The notes below the pieces were generated by a model. It was given only the letters and a program-made list of their open reading frames with translations. It made no database searches and was not told where the DNA came from. From Voacanga thouarsii (taxonomy: Eukaryota > Streptophyta > Magnoliopsida > Gentianales > Apocynaceae): a DNA stretch of 64,000 bases. Positions 12,691 through 25,139 of the stretch are shown piece after piece. The position numbers and the translations under genes were made by a program. The DNA lies in assembly GCA_026120185.1 (NCBI GenBank), contig JANUWF010001110.1, positions 2,147,001 through 2,211,000 on the forward strand, written 5' to 3'. Within the stretch, counting starts at the first letter, position 1, and each line of letters opens with the position of its first letter.

Positions 12691-13524
12691 TAAGTGATAC
12701 AAGCACGGAAGTACCTTAAGATTTGTTGCCCAAAGAGACTTAGGAAGCTAATTCAAGACTAGAACCCTAGGTAATTTAAATCACCTAGAACCTCAAAAAC
12801 TATTGAACTAAGCCACTGAATCAACACTCAAACACCCCTAACCCAAGAAGGATTAAGAATAAATGGGATAAGAAGATTTAGGCACCTAATTTGGAACCTA
12901 GAAAAAACCTTAGATGAACAATCAACCAAGACCAATTCTAGAGAACTAATTGAATTATCCTAGGAAGATTAGAGACTATATTCTTAGGATGGACAAATTC
13001 CTAAGAGAACTCTTGATTGATTTGGGAATCACTCAAGAAGATCACCCTCACAACTCTCTCAAAGAATTTCTTAAATTCAAAATGTCTAATGTCTCAAAGT
13101 TGTGTTTACAAGAGGTATAATAGCATATATATAAATACCTTACCCTAAACTAATTAACAAAATAATCCTAGCTATTTAGTGACCTTAATATAAGTTTTGA
13201 AGCCATATTACATGCCTTAAAATATATTAAAATATAATAAAAGTTGTGAAAATTAAAATGAATGTAAATAAAATTAAAATAAAAGAATCAACAAAATTCG
13301 GGCATGCCTTGATGTAGGTCGACACCGGTTCAAGAAACTATGGCTGGTGCGAGTTCAAGATTGTCTTTCAACGGTAATCTTAGCATCATTTAGCCGGCAC
13401 CGGTTTGGGTCTAGACTGGCACCGACTTCCTTTTGGTCACCGTCTCTTGTTTTATTGCACTTCAAAACATACTTTTTTAACCTCCATTTCATTTCCATGT
13501 ACTTTCTTGATCTTCTACATGAAG

Positions 13525-15245
13525 TGTTGGATTTTTTTAGCTCATTTTAATACTTTTTTGTTGCGAAATATGTCTTGTTAGACTAGTTTTCTGATGTAAA
13601 TATCGAATATTTTAATAAAAGAATTTATTTTCAAAAATTGTTTGTAAATTTACATTTTATTTGTGCACAATTACGTTTGGAAAAGACCTATTGTGTTTAA
13701 GTAAGTGATCCATGTGAATGGAGGTCTTTCACAGTAAGATATAGATCACGGGTTACTTAACACATAAACATTTGTTCTTAACCGATTGATGAGAATGAGA
13801 ATCTCGCCATGTTTAGGTTATTATATTATGAATTCCAAATATGGAATGTCTTACCTTTAGCGAGTGAGTAGTTCACTCACTTCATGATATAAACGTATTT
13901 CGAATACGTAGAACATGACATGTAGTAGTGGTTTCTGAAAGTACTATATGGCAGACACCGTGACTACTACCACTACAGCGTGGACTAGTACTCGATGATT
14001 TGAGTATGAATTAGTAGTCTGACGAAGCTGGAAGCATATACTTTGATGTGCTATAGTTAAGATTCTATCGTAGGACTAATATACTTGCATGTTGGGTATG
14101 TGTGACTGGTTAGTTAAAACAGACTTGTACAAGATAATTTCTATACTATATTACCCCTTGTGGTTGTCTGAATGATCTAAATATCCAGGGTATTGGGAAA
14201 CATGACTTGGATATTTAATTTAGAGTAACTCTCTTGGAAAGCGAAAGTAATCCAGAAAGTCGTAGATCATTGGACTAGAAGCCTAAGGATGGTAGATGTC
14301 ATTTAGAGAGATGTTTGTACATTTCTTCCTCTCTAATGTATAGCGATGTATAAAGGGGTATTTTAGTCATTACACCTGTAGGTCGGAGACTTTGCTAACG
14401 CAGCATTGTCCTTAGGGTCAATATTTCCTTATGGTGATATTAGGAAATATTTAAAATGTAAAATACAGATATTTATATGGCAAGGGTATTTTGATCATTT
14501 TAGTAGTCAATGCGGTGTGTCTTTTGGTCCCCAGTATAGACCATGACTCCGAATTAAATATAGGCTAAGGAATTGATCTTAAATTAAATAGAATTTATTT
14601 TATTTAAGTAGTTTGATTTAATTGTTGGGCTAGAATAAAATGAAGGTCCATGGAGAGAGAGAATTAATTAAATTAGTTTGGTGAGTTAATTAATTCTCTC
14701 TCCATGGACCTTTATTTTATTCGGTAAGTTAATTAATTATTCAGGGCTTTGACCCAGTTTGAATAATTAAAGATTAACCTGAGACTAAACTAATATAGGC
14801 ATTATTTATTGGACTGTTTTATTTAGGCTGAAAAATTAATTATTAATTAGGCCAATTATTTGGTTCTAATTAGAATAATTAATTAAGTCCAAAAGGCCAA
14901 ACTAAGAGTCCAATGGGCTAGTTCAGTTTAACCTAGGGTTTTATTTAGGTTAAGCAAGAGGATTGGAAATAACATTGTTTTAGACCGACTCTTCTCTGTG
15001 GAAAAAGAAACACACGTCTCACTCTTCCTCTTTCCAGAAAATATTCCTTAGTTCTATTAGTTGTTCACCAAACGGAATTAGGCATGCCATATACTGGAAG
15101 ATCGAGAGTTTGGCATTCACCTACATGCAAAGACGGAGTAGGAGGCTTGTAGGAATCGCACTAGAAGTTTCCACCAGCACACCTACCTTGGTTTCACATA
15201 TTTAGTCAATTCTTAGAACGAGGAAAAGAGGTAAAAATTTTAAAC
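13525..15245 (+). mobile_element. Copia LTR, copy 2 of family B (solo or truncated)
   Basis: It begins TGTTGGATTT at 13,525. From about 13,590 it follows copy 1 (2003-3828) in inverted orientation, sharing the fields around TTTGTGCACAATTACG and CATTACACCTGTAGGTCGG. No primer site follows its 3' end and no polyprotein is attached, so it is a solo or truncated LTR. The 3' boundary near 15,245 is approximate. A long near-perfect inverted repeat lies inside it at 14,634-14,721. Confidence 0.65.
14634..14721. repeat. Inverted repeat (hairpin) inside Copia LTR copy 2
   Basis: Two arms of about 36 bp centred on GGTCCATGGAGAGAGA and TCTCTCTCCATGGACC flank a loop of about 14 bp. The arms differ by one GA step and one base. 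Copies 1 and 3 of the LTR do not show this hairpin at the matching place, so it arose in this copy or its lineage. Confidence 0.8.
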
Positions 15246-15544
15246 CTTGGAACCTGTACAGAGCGCAACCGGCGCCGGCTCTATTCGGAGTTCCCCTGTT
15301 CTTCAATTTTTCCAGTTTTTTTTTAGTTTTCACTTCCGCTGCTTGCCCGGTGTTTTTTCCTTTCTATGCCTTCATCTTTTAGCCCCCAATCCTTATTTAA
15401 ATGTTAGCTTGATTCTCTATAAAGATTGTTGTTCTTTTTGTGCCTCATTTAGGACTTCCTTTACCACCTCTCTCTTCACAAGTCTTTTGGCCCTTAGTTT
15501 AATGCCTTGAGATCCTCTCTGAAATATCTTAATTATAGTTTTTC

Positions 15545-16735
15545 TTAAGGAGCCATGAGTTGTGTCTTAGTCTTCCATCTCCCTTCTTTTGATTGGCCAT
15601 CGTGCTCGGGATAATTCTTAACAGTAAGTAGATCAGTAATAGATACTTTCAAGATTGGATGATAAAATCGTTCATAGAACAGTCGTTCCATCTCGGCCAA
15701 GTCTGCAGTTCTCATCATCTCCAGAAAACGTGGTGAATTAGGTAACTTGAATCCCATTAGAAGTAGAATGGCTGAATCTATCCATTCAGGATATGGCTTC
15801 CTATAAGTAGGCTTTTCTAAACCAGTAACTATTAAGGCAAATTGCTATCTCAAGACATCAACAATCGACTGTGAATCAACCTATTACTGAGGATTAATCT
15901 CCTAGGTTTGAATGGAAGTTCATTGGCTATTCATTACTTGACCGGTCGAACTCCTTAGCTGAGGAGCATCCCGTCCATGAGCATCTGGGATATAAATATT
16001 TTGAGGTGCTGTTGGTGAAAGGTTCACCCCATAGCAAACCCTAAGTGGGTTAATATTCCAAACTAGGGAACTATTAGCTGGAGTAATACTGTATATGAAT
16101 CCTAGGAACTATAGGGATTGGTCCACTGAGGAATGCTGATGTAAATCCTTTATAAGGCACACCTGGTTGTCCCCTGAAAGCATGAGGTACTTGTTGCCTA
16201 CGTAGGCTGGCACGAACAAACTTCTAGTAGCCGCTTGGTATACTTGTTGGAGTTGCTTGGCTAGCCAGCTGAATTACTGGTGCTATTGGCCCCATCTAAC
16301 TCAGGGTTAGCAACTCCTGTTGAGTTACCTCTAATGTTTACTGGTGCAACAGTCCTAAGCCTTGAGTTGTTGGTTGATGATCCTAGCATCTTGTGGGCAA
16401 TAGTCATATTCCCGTATTACAAATGTTGGGGAATAGCATTAGTTTCCATAGCTGGATAGCTAGTGGAATAGCCGATCTGTGCTTAGTTAATGCCTAAAAT
16501 TAGTTTTGCAACATTGGTTTAAATATAATGGTAAATTGTTGGACCAAACTTTGCATTAACTCCTATGTACTCTCGTCAAACTATTGTCAGACTACAAAAA
16601 GGGAAGTCGGGTGAGCATTCGAGTCAGCACCAGCCGAAGGCTGATTAATATTATCATGCTGACCTATAGCACCATCATTGCCAGATTCCATATTTGCAGT
16701 AATTTTTCCAGAGCGTAAGAGCATGAAGTGATAAA
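15545..16735 (-). pseudogene. Tat gag, N-terminal part
   Basis: The open frame at 15,545-15,757 encodes FLEMMRTADLAEMERLFYERF, then VSITDLLTVKNYPEHDGQS, typical of plant Gypsy Gag before the capsid repeat. Upstream, to about 16,735, coding-like text continues with many stops and Gln/Pro-rich segments. A candidate start MESGNDGAIGQ lies near 16,690. The frame leads directly towards the segment at 12,690, so the two once formed one gag. Confidence 0.6.
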
Positions 16736-18150
16736 GGGGGGTTCACTTCAGAATGATCCTATTCTTAACACCAAATAGTGTTGACTACCAAAAAATTCTA
16801 GACGTTCGATCGGCTGAAAAATGTGATGTTCTCTAACTATAATGTGAAACATTAATATGGATCGACTAACTCCAAGTGAACCTCTTTGCCACAATGATGA
16901 ACAAAACTCAGAATATGAAGTCAAAAAAGATTCTTTATAATTTTGACACTCGAATCACCTCAAAGGTACAAGCGAATTTTCCCAAATACTGAGGGAACTG
17001 ATATGAAGTAACGAAAATAGAAATTAAATGACTGAAAGCAATATAAATCTAAGCTATAAAAGTTCTAGAAAGACAGTAACAATGAGGAAATTTACTCGGT
17101 AGTGCTTCTAATGTCTTGTCTGCCTTTTCCTCTGTGTTCCGGTTGCTTTTAACAACCTCCACACACCTATGTTGTCCACTTTCGGCCTTTCCTCTCCGTA
17201 ACTTTCCCCCAATGTTAATGGTGGTAGTGGAAAAGAATAAAGCTTCCGACTTTGTCAAATCCCTACCCATCTTTTTGATCTTTCGGCCTTATTCTTCTGG
17301 ATTCAAATTTCCTAAAAGTCCAGGTCCTATCGTCCAGACAGTCCAGTTGAACCAAACCAAGCAGTCTTGCCATCCAGTCGAGCTGACCCCGAACCAATCA
17401 GCCGAGTTATCTAGCCATTCCTCAAGCTTTCACCAGCTAGCTATCCAGTATTTTCCTGGCCTTTTGTCTGCCAACAGTTTGATAAGAAGAAATCCATTGC
17501 TTTGTTATAAAGGGAGAAAATATCCAACTATATTCTTTAACTCAAGAAATTTCTCACCAAAATTGTTAGATTAAATGAGAAGGGCAATATTTTTTAATAT
17601 TTAAATGTTCAAAAAATATAGAACCAATTGCCCGTGCAATGCGTATGTAGTTTTCCCCCTCTTTGATTAGTTTACCTTATCATTGTGCCTCTGGGAGGGA
17701 GCAGAAGGTGGGATAGGAACCCTTTGGTAGTTATTGGACGTTGGGATTTCGTTAATTTTCTTAAAATAAAAACATAGAAAAGAAAATTCCAGAACCAATC
17801 TATGCTTATTGGGCTTCTTAAATCAAATTATGACAATATTTCTCAACTCTTTGTAACTGGGTTTTCCAAACACATGCTCAGGGGCTTCTGGACAATACTA
17901 TTTATATGGCACCTTCCTTTCTGGTTTTCTCGGGGAATATTTCCAATTATATTATTTATGGCAACATTCAAATTTTTTTAGTATTTATTTTAGAAAAATG
18001 AAATTTCAATGTCCGAAACCTTTTTTATTTGACGATTGGAAATTACTAAATCTAAAAAGTAAAACGAGAATAGGAATAAGTGCCTATTTGATAATCATAA
18101 GTAATTAACTGGCATACCAAATTGGCCCTAATAGTATATTTGGTTTATAA
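16736..18150 (-). other. Tat 5' LTR region and primer-site area
   Basis: At about 16,745-16,780 the minus strand reads CAACACTATTTGGTGTTAAGAATAGG. This resembles the LTR end and priming sequence (ATTTGGCGCC-like) of Tat elements. The DNA beyond it, to about 18.1 kb, would be the 5' LTR. Its start is not defined. Overlapping open frames of 73 and 152 codons at 17,049-17,574 lie on opposite strands, match no family and are discounted. Confidence 0.4.
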
Positions 18151-18255
18151 AAGGAGAAGGGGATAGGATAAGGGAAGAGAAGGGAAGGGAAAGGGAAATT
18201 TTATTTTGATTAGAAGGAGTACATATAATTTATTTTAATTTTATTTGGTTAGGTG
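18151..18255. other. Purine-rich DNA flanking the Copia insertion
   Basis: The GGGAAGAGAAGGGAAGGG-type tract at about 18,155-18,205 is matched by a pyrimidine-rich tract of similar style at 32,400-32,520, beyond the Copia element. The two arms may belong to one small foldback-like element that the Copia element split. The similarity is compositional and not a proven inverted repeat. Confidence 0.25.
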
Positions 18256-18260
18256 AAAAG
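18256..18260. repeat. Target-site duplication AAAAG, left side of Copia element
   Basis: AAAAG directly precedes the LTR start TGTTAGAAAT at 18,261. The same five bases follow the other LTR end at 32,312-32,316. A 5-bp duplication is what Copia integrase makes. Confidence 0.85.
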
Positions 18261-19528
18261 TGTTAGAAATAGGGTACCTACAAGTACAGATAGGCAACTC
18301 AACTGAATTGAACAAATACCGCTTATACCCGACCAGGAGCTCTAACAAATGCAACTATCAAATATCAATGAAGCCGACAAGGCTAAACAGTTGATAGGGG
18401 CTAAATTAGTCATACTTTGCCTAGTTATTTGAGGCTCTTTTGTAAGACATTTTGTACAATAACTAATCATATTCTTTCATATTTGAGATTTTACCCTTGA
18501 AAAGGTATTTTGTTCATTATTTCAAATTTTTGGGTAAAACGAAGCAAAACCGTCGCGAAACGAGAGCGAGAGCGTGCGCTGGTCGTAAGGTTGGAACCGG
18601 CGCCGGCTGAATTCTGGAACTTATGTGCAAAATTTGGAGAAAAATCGGCGAACAAGTAGAGAAGCAGAACACAGACGGCACCGGCTCCAAAGAACTAAGG
18701 CGGCGCCGGCTGTGTTTTGTCCTTGAGGCGGTGCTGCGATTTTTCTACGTGTTTTTGGAAACCTGAGAAGTTTTAGTATCTTCCAACTTCTACTCGGCCA
18801 AGAATTTTGTACCTATGAGTTTAGGTACTTCTTAAGTCTATAAATAGATGAAAAACACAAGGGAAAAGGAGAGAATTCATTATTCATCATAGAAAATTAC
18901 TCAATCTAAGGAGGAATTCTTCAATTCAAGGAGGGTTGTACAAGAAAGTCTTCAAAGGAAGAAGAAGGAGGCTTGTTTATGAGTACTTTCTTTTACTTTA
19001 TTTTCTTTTCTTGACAATGATGTTTTAATTGTAATTTGACATTAGTTTAGACGTTCATGGTATTTAGAGTTATTTGATCTTTTGATTAACTGATTGTTAT
19101 TCTTGGTATTTAATTACTTGGGTTGAGTGCGAGATTAATTGATTGTGTCGTTCATTTGCTTGAGAATAGGGTTGATGGTTTAAATTGATTGATTTCATAT
19201 TTGTTGCCTTTTATCTTGCCTGAAAATGGGGTTAATTGCAAGAACAGAGTAATTAAAGGTTAATTGACGTCTGCCAGAATATGGATTCAATTGGTTAATT
19301 TCATGGGTTAAGTTTGCCTAAGAATGGGACTTAATCAAAGAATCGTGTTTAATGTATCTTTTGGGTAAGACTGATTGAGACAGAGTATGTGATACTAAGT
19401 TACCTAGAAGATAGGGATTCATGGATTAAGAAAGAAGCGAGTCTATTTTAATTCTTCATGATGCCAAGAGAATAATTAGTTATGATAGAGGTTGGGTACT
19501 TTAAGATCATGGTTGTCTAATCAATTGT

Positions 19529-19925
19529 TTGAATTACATAAATCTACATCCTCTTATGAGTTGCGGGTACAAATACAGCCAAGAGGTGAAGAAGTGGCTC
19601 ACACTCTTCGAGGTCAAACATCCCGGACAAGTTCGGCCACCTACAGTGGAGGAAGAGCAACCAACACCACCAGCACGTGCACGAGTTGGCAGTTCTCAGT
19701 CCCACTCTCGGACTGACTTTGAGACAACCATGCTGGGATGCCTCGACCAGCAAATGGAGGTGCTCCTACGCTTGCAGGGCACGATGGATGACTTGGTAAG
19801 ACGGCAAGCTACTATGGAGCAACAGTTGGCCGAGTTGAGGCAGCATTCTTCTGGGTCACAAGGTGGTACGGGTACCTCTGCCTCGGTGATGATGATGAGG
19901 ATGATGATAATGCGGAGGACTGCTA
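19529..19925 (+). pseudogene. Gag-like C-terminal ORF of the nested derivative
   Basis: A 153-codon open frame starts at 19,529. After a first segment containing YSQEVKKWLTLFEV comes a Pro/Arg linker. A helical heptad-like segment (LDQQMEVLLRLQGTMDDL, then RQATMEQQLAELRQ) follows. That is the usual coiled-coil tail of the large ORF in Gypsy-derived non-autonomous elements. The useful coding part ends near 19,925, and the T-rich remainder is probably non-coding. No protease or RT is present in the element. Confidence 0.45.
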
Positions 19926-21704
19926 ACGCTTATCTTTATTTTCTCGATCGCTCTTGTTTTTCTTTTCTCTTCTCCTATTTTTTTTTTTAGTTCGTTTTGT
20001 TTGTCTTGTACTATTTTCTTTCTCTTGTTTTTGCTTTATTTTCTTTTCTAGTTTTTATGCTTTGGTGTTTTCTTTTGTATTTTTCTTTTTAGGTACTTTG
20101 ATGATGCCTCAGCCTTCAAGCATTCAGTTCTTGTATGACACAGTGCGCAATGAATGGAAGTTTGTTTTTCTTATCCTTTCTCCTTTCTATTTTTGGTCCC
20201 ATGGTATTGTTTGTTTTTGTTGTATTTATTTGGCCATTAAGGACAATGTCCAATTTAAGTGTGGGGAAAGGATTTGATTGACAAGTCTTCTATACATATT
20301 CTTTAGCCTTCTTGGGAGTAAATTTTGTGCAAAAATTTTTTCGATTTTCTGGAGATTTCAAGCTATATTTTTTGTTTTTTGCATGTCTTTATGGTGGATT
20401 ATAGAGCATGTGTTCTAGATCATTTATGGCTTATGCATGACTTTTTGCACTCACTTGGATAAAGTAGGTCTTGATCAAATACTTTGCATTATTCTTAAAC
20501 CTGTTTTTTTCTCTAAAATTCATGGAGCATTCTATAACTTACTTGAATACCTCTTGAGGCGAAATAAGAAAGGCAATTATGATTTAACTTAGAGATGACG
20601 GTAATAGGCATTCTTTGGATAGTTTGAGTTTTTCAAGCCTACCTATTTTCATAATATCCATAGTGCCTATTTTTTAGCCTAAATTGTTGATTTCTTTCAT
20701 TAAAACCCGTCACAATATTTTGGCCATTATTTGTGTTGAGAGTTTGCATAATTTTTCAAATCTTTATACTCTTGAAGGATGAAAGTATATGTATGATGAG
20801 AAAGAATGTAGGGATAAAGATCATGACTTGTTACTTTCAGTCATGGATCAATTACGAGTGGAGTTGGGAAAAGAAAAGAAGTAGAATGGAAGAAAGAAGT
20901 TAAAAAAATTGAGGAAGAAAGAAAAAAATTCTGAGCTGAAAAATGAGAAAGAACAGCAGCAGTGAAAACAAAGAGAATTGAAAGAAAAAAAAAGAGAAAA
21001 AAAAGGAAAAAAAAAAAGATCACAAAAGGGATGGTGATTGAATTGTAAAAGTTAAGTTCATATAAAACACTTGACACTATTGCTGGAAAATTGAGTGATC
21101 TTATGAGAAAAAGAGTTAATGACAAGCATAGTGGAAAGAAAAAGAGAACAACGCAGGATTTGCTTGAAGTGCATAAGGTTTGTCATATAAGGTTATGGTT
21201 TGATTGATTCTTGAAATAGGAGAGCAAGAAGAGTCGGAAATTATAGATTTATTTTGGTTACCCTTTTCTTGCTAACTCTCAGTTTTTCTTTGATTTTTGA
21301 TTTTTCTATATCATTCATTTGCTAAGACACATTACAAGCCTTTAGCCTTACATTACAAGCTTAAAAGTCCTACCTGATCTAAGTAGAATCATGATATGTC
21401 TCGGATTAGTGGAGAGAGTGTATGAAAAGTAAGCATATGGAATGCATATTCTTTTTGAACTGACTTCTTTCCAATGGTTTGAGAATATTGTGAAGTATTG
21501 AGATGGTTCTACTAAGTCATTTATCACTACACAAGTCTTGCATTGGTTGTGAAAGATTTAGTATCATATGTTTTATATTCATGAATGAATAAAGCATTGA
21601 AGATATGGTTTTGGAATTGATTGAGTGACTTGATTGAAACCTTGTGTTTTTCCTACTTGTTCTTGATACTTTACTTGAGGACAAGCAAAGAGCTAAGTGT
21701 GGGG
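19926..21704 (+). other. Non-coding internal part of the nested derivative
   Basis: A T-rich tract (about 19,930-20,090) is followed by sequence with an AATTTAAGTGTGGGG motif at 20,250, and then by A-rich DNA at 20,860-21,020. No long coding frame is credible. The AAGTGTGGGG motif repeats the polypurine-tract style seen at 21,705 and is common in such large non-autonomous elements. Confidence 0.5.
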
Positions 21705-22804
21705 GAGTATGATAGGGGCTAAATTAGTCATACTTTGCCTAGTTATTTGAGGCTCTTTTGTAAGACATTTTGTGCAATAACTAGTTATATTCTTTCATAT
21801 TTGAGATTTGACCATTGGAAAGGTATTTTGTTTATTATTTCAGATTTTTAGGTAAAACGAAGCAAAACCGTAGCGAAACAGAGTAGAGGCGGCGTCGGCT
21901 GTAAGTCCAAGCATAAAGTAACTAGACAGAATTCAAAATTAACAAACAAGTCAGTAATAGACCTGAGAGACTTGCTCGCGGTTCTACCAGAACGTACCAG
22001 GCGCCGGCACTCCTCTGGACAAGCTACAACGCAACGGACAGAAGTGCTGACCGAATCACCAGTTCAATACTGGTTTGTCTTCAAGAAGTTATTCGCCCCA
22101 CTTCGGTGAGATGGGTACAACGACTCTTCTTGCAGGATAAGACGGTCTCAATTTGTCGTCGACGCACACCAACTGGGGTCACCTCGAAAGTCTCCTCAGT
22201 TCACCGGTCCCGTTCAGTCATAAAATATGGGTTGTGATAGGGAGAACGAAAGAAATGATTTTTCTCTCGAGGAAGTAAAAAATCGAAATCCCAGAACCCT
22301 AGCAGCAGCTCTGTTATTTTCCTTTTAATCTCACTTCTAGGCAAAAAAATCAAAATCCAATCTGAATTAGGAGACTCTAATTCCAATCAGATTTTATGTT
22401 TCCTTTTTTTTTTTTTAAGTTAGAGTTAATTTGGGCTAAATAAAAATAGAGGAACGTGAAAACATGAGCCAAGCCTGAGCCCGAGTCGAGCTGGATGGGC
22501 GGTCCGCACGTATGGCATCCTCCATACCTTGGGCTTTTCTATCAAGTTTATAGAAAAGTCTTTTAGTATATAAAGGTTTCCACACTCCTCAATTTTTTCC
22601 ATGTGGGACTCATGTCTAACATGAGTTCCTAAATGGTTATCCACCCAACTTTAACAACATTTAATTATTGATTCCTCCAATGAAAATAGCTTCTACCATA
22701 ATCAAAACAATCTTTAACATGTCAAGAATAACTCCCATTAATTGTTTTAGGCTAACTAATCATGAGTTAAAAGTTATTAACTCTCAAAGTTGCCATTTTC
22801 AACA

Positions 22805-23357
22805 ATCCCCCACAAATCCATAGTTAAAGACTATCCAGAGATTTACATAACCTGCTTTCGATAATGGTACCTTCCGGTTTGAATCGTTACCTAAGTTATC
22901 CAACTTATGCCCCTATAGGAACAGATTGACTTAAACCTTAAATCTGAATCTTGAATGTGATGGTGTCCATTAGTAACAATAGACTATCGGCTATGGAGAC
23001 AATCTTTATGGTTGACACGTTATGGCTATGTATCCTGACCCTGTCTCATGAGTGTATTTAGAGAAAATCCAATTCCCTTTAGTTGCGGCCACACAACAAC
23101 ACTCACATAGTTGGCGATTTACAAGGATGTACTACTAGCATCCTGTCTAAAAGACTTGATCATATTCAGAGTCAAAACTTTTACTAATTACATTAAACGC
23201 ACCACAAGCTTTCAAGGAAAGGACCTAAATACAAAGATATCAGAATAAGTGCTAGATTCACTCAAACATCTTATTTATATCATATTAAACTGCCTTGTGG
23301 GATCTCCATTTGGTCAGTTGGGTTGCTACTGTAGGTGAATCATTGTTGGGTTATCAG
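22805..23357 (-). other. Copia 3' untranslated region with polypurine tract
   Basis: Next to the 3' LTR the minus strand reads TTTGTGGGGGAT (22,805-22,816), the polypurine tract that primes second-strand synthesis. Between it and the RNase H end lies about 540 bp without a credible frame. Confidence 0.7.
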
Positions 23358-23891
23358 TCATATTCCCAACCTGGATTTAAGGAACAAGGATGTTTCCAAT
23401 CCCTTAGTTAGTGGGTCTACAATATTATCTTTGGACCCAACAAAGTCAACAGGCACCACCCTTTCAGACACTAACTCTCTTATAAACTTAAATCTAACTT
23501 GGATGTGTCTCTTAGCCTTCTGATTATACTTGGTACTCTTTATCTTTGCAATTGTGGTTTGACTATCACAATGCACAGATATAGCAGTAACGGGCTTGCT
23601 GATCATTGGTAAAGAAGACAATAGTCCATACAGGCATTTAGTTTCTGTTCCAGTAGTATCCAAGGCATATAACTCAGCTTCAAAAGTTGATCGAGTTATC
23701 AAAATCTATTTACAAGACTTCCAAGCGACCGTTCTACCGCCTAATGTAAACATATATCCAGTGCAACCATTGCTACCAGAGTTCTTGGCTATCCAACTTG
23801 CATCACTATACCCTTCAAGTGCAACAGGGAATTTCTCATAATGCAGCCTAAGGAACACTATTCCCTTCAAGTACTTTAGTACTCTATCCAA
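23358..23891 (-). pseudogene. Copia RNase H
   Basis: Two open frames cover the domain. The first (23,706-23,891) has RVLKYLKG, then LEGYSDASWI, where the Asp is the first catalytic residue, and ends in FTLGGRTVAWKS. The second (23,358-23,702) has STFEAELYAL (catalytic Glu), VHCDSQTTI (catalytic Asp) and the end motif NIVDPLTKGL. A stop or frame change separates them. The enzyme normally degrades the RNA strand of the RNA:DNA hybrid made by the upstream RT. Confidence 0.88.
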
Positions 23892-23899
23892 GGCCTCCT

Positions 23900-25110
23900 A
23901 GTGAGTCCAATTTGGACAATTTGTATATCTTGTCAGCTTAGATACAGAAAATAAAATATCTGGTCTTGAGCTATTTGCAAGATATTGCAAGCTACTAATA
24001 ATTTGAGAATTTCTTAATTAAGACATAGGAACTCTACTTTCATTCTTGAACAAAGCTACAGAAGGGTCATTTGAGAGTTTTAGCAATTCTACAATTTTTA
24101 TAACTATATTTCTCAAGAACACTCTCAACATAGTGAGTTTGAGAAATGGTTTTTCCTTCAGTTAAGTGAATCAACTTTAGGCCAAGAATCATATTTACTA
24201 CTCCCATATTCTTCATTTCAAACTTACTTTTCAAGAATGATTTGGTCTTATTAATTATCTCAACATTGGGCCCAAATAGCAAAATGTCATCCACATACAG
24301 GTATAGTACAATACATGCATTACCTTTAACCTTACAATAAACACACTTGTCATTCTCATTTATGATGAAGCCAAATGATAAAATAGTTTTATCAAAATTT
24401 TCATGCTATTGTTTGGATGCTTGTTTTAGACCATATAGGGATTTAACAAGTTTACAAACTTTCTATTTATTTTCTTTGGCTACAAATCTCTCAAGGTGAT
24501 CCATATATATCTCTTCTTCAAGATCACCATGAAGAAAAGCTATCTTCACATCCATTTGGTGGATGGTGAAACCATATATAGAAGCCAATGCAATTAGCAC
24601 TCGAATTGTAATCAAATGAGCAACAGGAGAGTATATATCAAAATAGTCTATTCATTTTTTCTGTCTAAACCCTTTGGCAACTAATCTAGCTTTATACTTA
24701 TCTATGGTCCCATCTGGTTTAAGTTTCTTCTTAAATATCCATTTGCATCCAATTGTAGTGCACTCAGAAGGGAGATCTACCAGTTCCCATGTCCCATTGG
24801 AGATAATAGAATCCATCTCATTTTAACAACTCCTTTCCAATGCCCTGCTTCTGAAGAAGCCATGACTGCTTGAAAGGTTAAAGGTTTGTCCTCAACATTA
24901 TAAGTGATAAAGTCACTTCCACAGTCCTTGACTACCTTAGTTCTCTTACTCTTTCTAGGTTCTTCCAATTCCTTAATTTGAGTGTTGGAACTATTTAGAC
25001 CTGCCCCCACATCGTTCATCCTTTTCACATCATCAGGAATAGAATCAGATGTTAATGTTGAATCTAAAATAGAAACATCTTGAGGCAAACTAGTTTTCAT
25101 GGGAAGCACA
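23900..25110 (-). pseudogene. Copia reverse transcriptase
   Basis: On the minus strand the domain starts with PLTFQAVMASSEAGHW near 24,850 and contains the active-site box YVDDILLFG (codons 24,286-24,297). An open frame at 24,067-24,294 then runs through FEMKNMGVVNMILGLKL. These are the standard landmarks of the Copia RT domain. Stops interrupt the part between 24,300 and 24,780. A charged linker (24,900-25,109) joins it to integrase. Confidence 0.88.
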
Positions 25111-25139
25111 TCCTCAAAGAATGTAGCATCACGGTATTA

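Larger units (their letters stand above)
12694..15570 (-). mobile_element. LTR related to family A, split by a Copia LTR
   Basis: Foreign sequence in the Tat gag. The left part (12,694-13,524) starts TGATACAAGC. The right part (about 15,246-15,570) ends in a purine-rich stretch on the minus strand (AAAAGAAGGGAGATGG) that matches the far end of the LTR at 4921-5930. The two parts are separated by the Copia LTR at 13,525-15,245. It carries GGCACCGG and GGCGCCGG palindromes at 13,320-13,430 and about 15,265. Exact ends and target duplication are not clear. A CCAAT/CCAAC pair flanks it imperfectly. Confidence 0.45.
5935..18150 (-). mobile_element. Decayed Tat-lineage Ty3/Gypsy retrotransposon
   Basis: Order on the minus strand: LTR/primer region (about 18.1-16.8 kb), gag (16.7-12.3), protease (11.6-11.2), RT (10.7-9.7), RNase H (9.7-9.4), a second RNase H (9.3-8.9), integrase (8.7-7.7), then an antisense extra ORF (7.6-6.0). 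The second, archaeal-type RNase H and the antisense ORF past pol are hallmarks of the Tat lineage. All genes carry many stops and frameshifts. Gag is split by foreign LTR sequence at 12,694-15,545. The 3' LTR is missing, because another LTR starts at about 5930. Confidence 0.75.
18392..21905 (+). mobile_element. Deleted Gypsy-type derivative nested in the Copia 3' LTR
   Basis: It starts TGATAGGGGCTAAATTAGTC at 18,392. The same sequence recurs at 21,720, preceded by the polypurine tract AAGTGTGGGGGAGTA at 21,705-21,719, which marks a 3' LTR. The 5' LTR copy runs to about 19,485. Compared with the related solo LTR at 54,455-55,852 it lacks its last few hundred bases. The 3' LTR copy stops after about 185 bp, where Copia LTR sequence resumes with TCCAAG. 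The intact Copia LTR shows AAACAGTCCAAG at this point, so the insertion site is certain. No clean target duplication is left, so deletions occurred at the ends. Confidence 0.75.

Noticed and set aside
17049..17574. Overlapping open frames of 73 and 152 codons on opposite strands
   Set aside because: They lie in the presumed Tat LTR region, match no known family, and neither has start context or partner exons.
17600..17645. GCCCGTGCAATGCG motif seen at ends of many plant repeats
   Set aside because: Only a short match, with no partner end or target duplication nearby.
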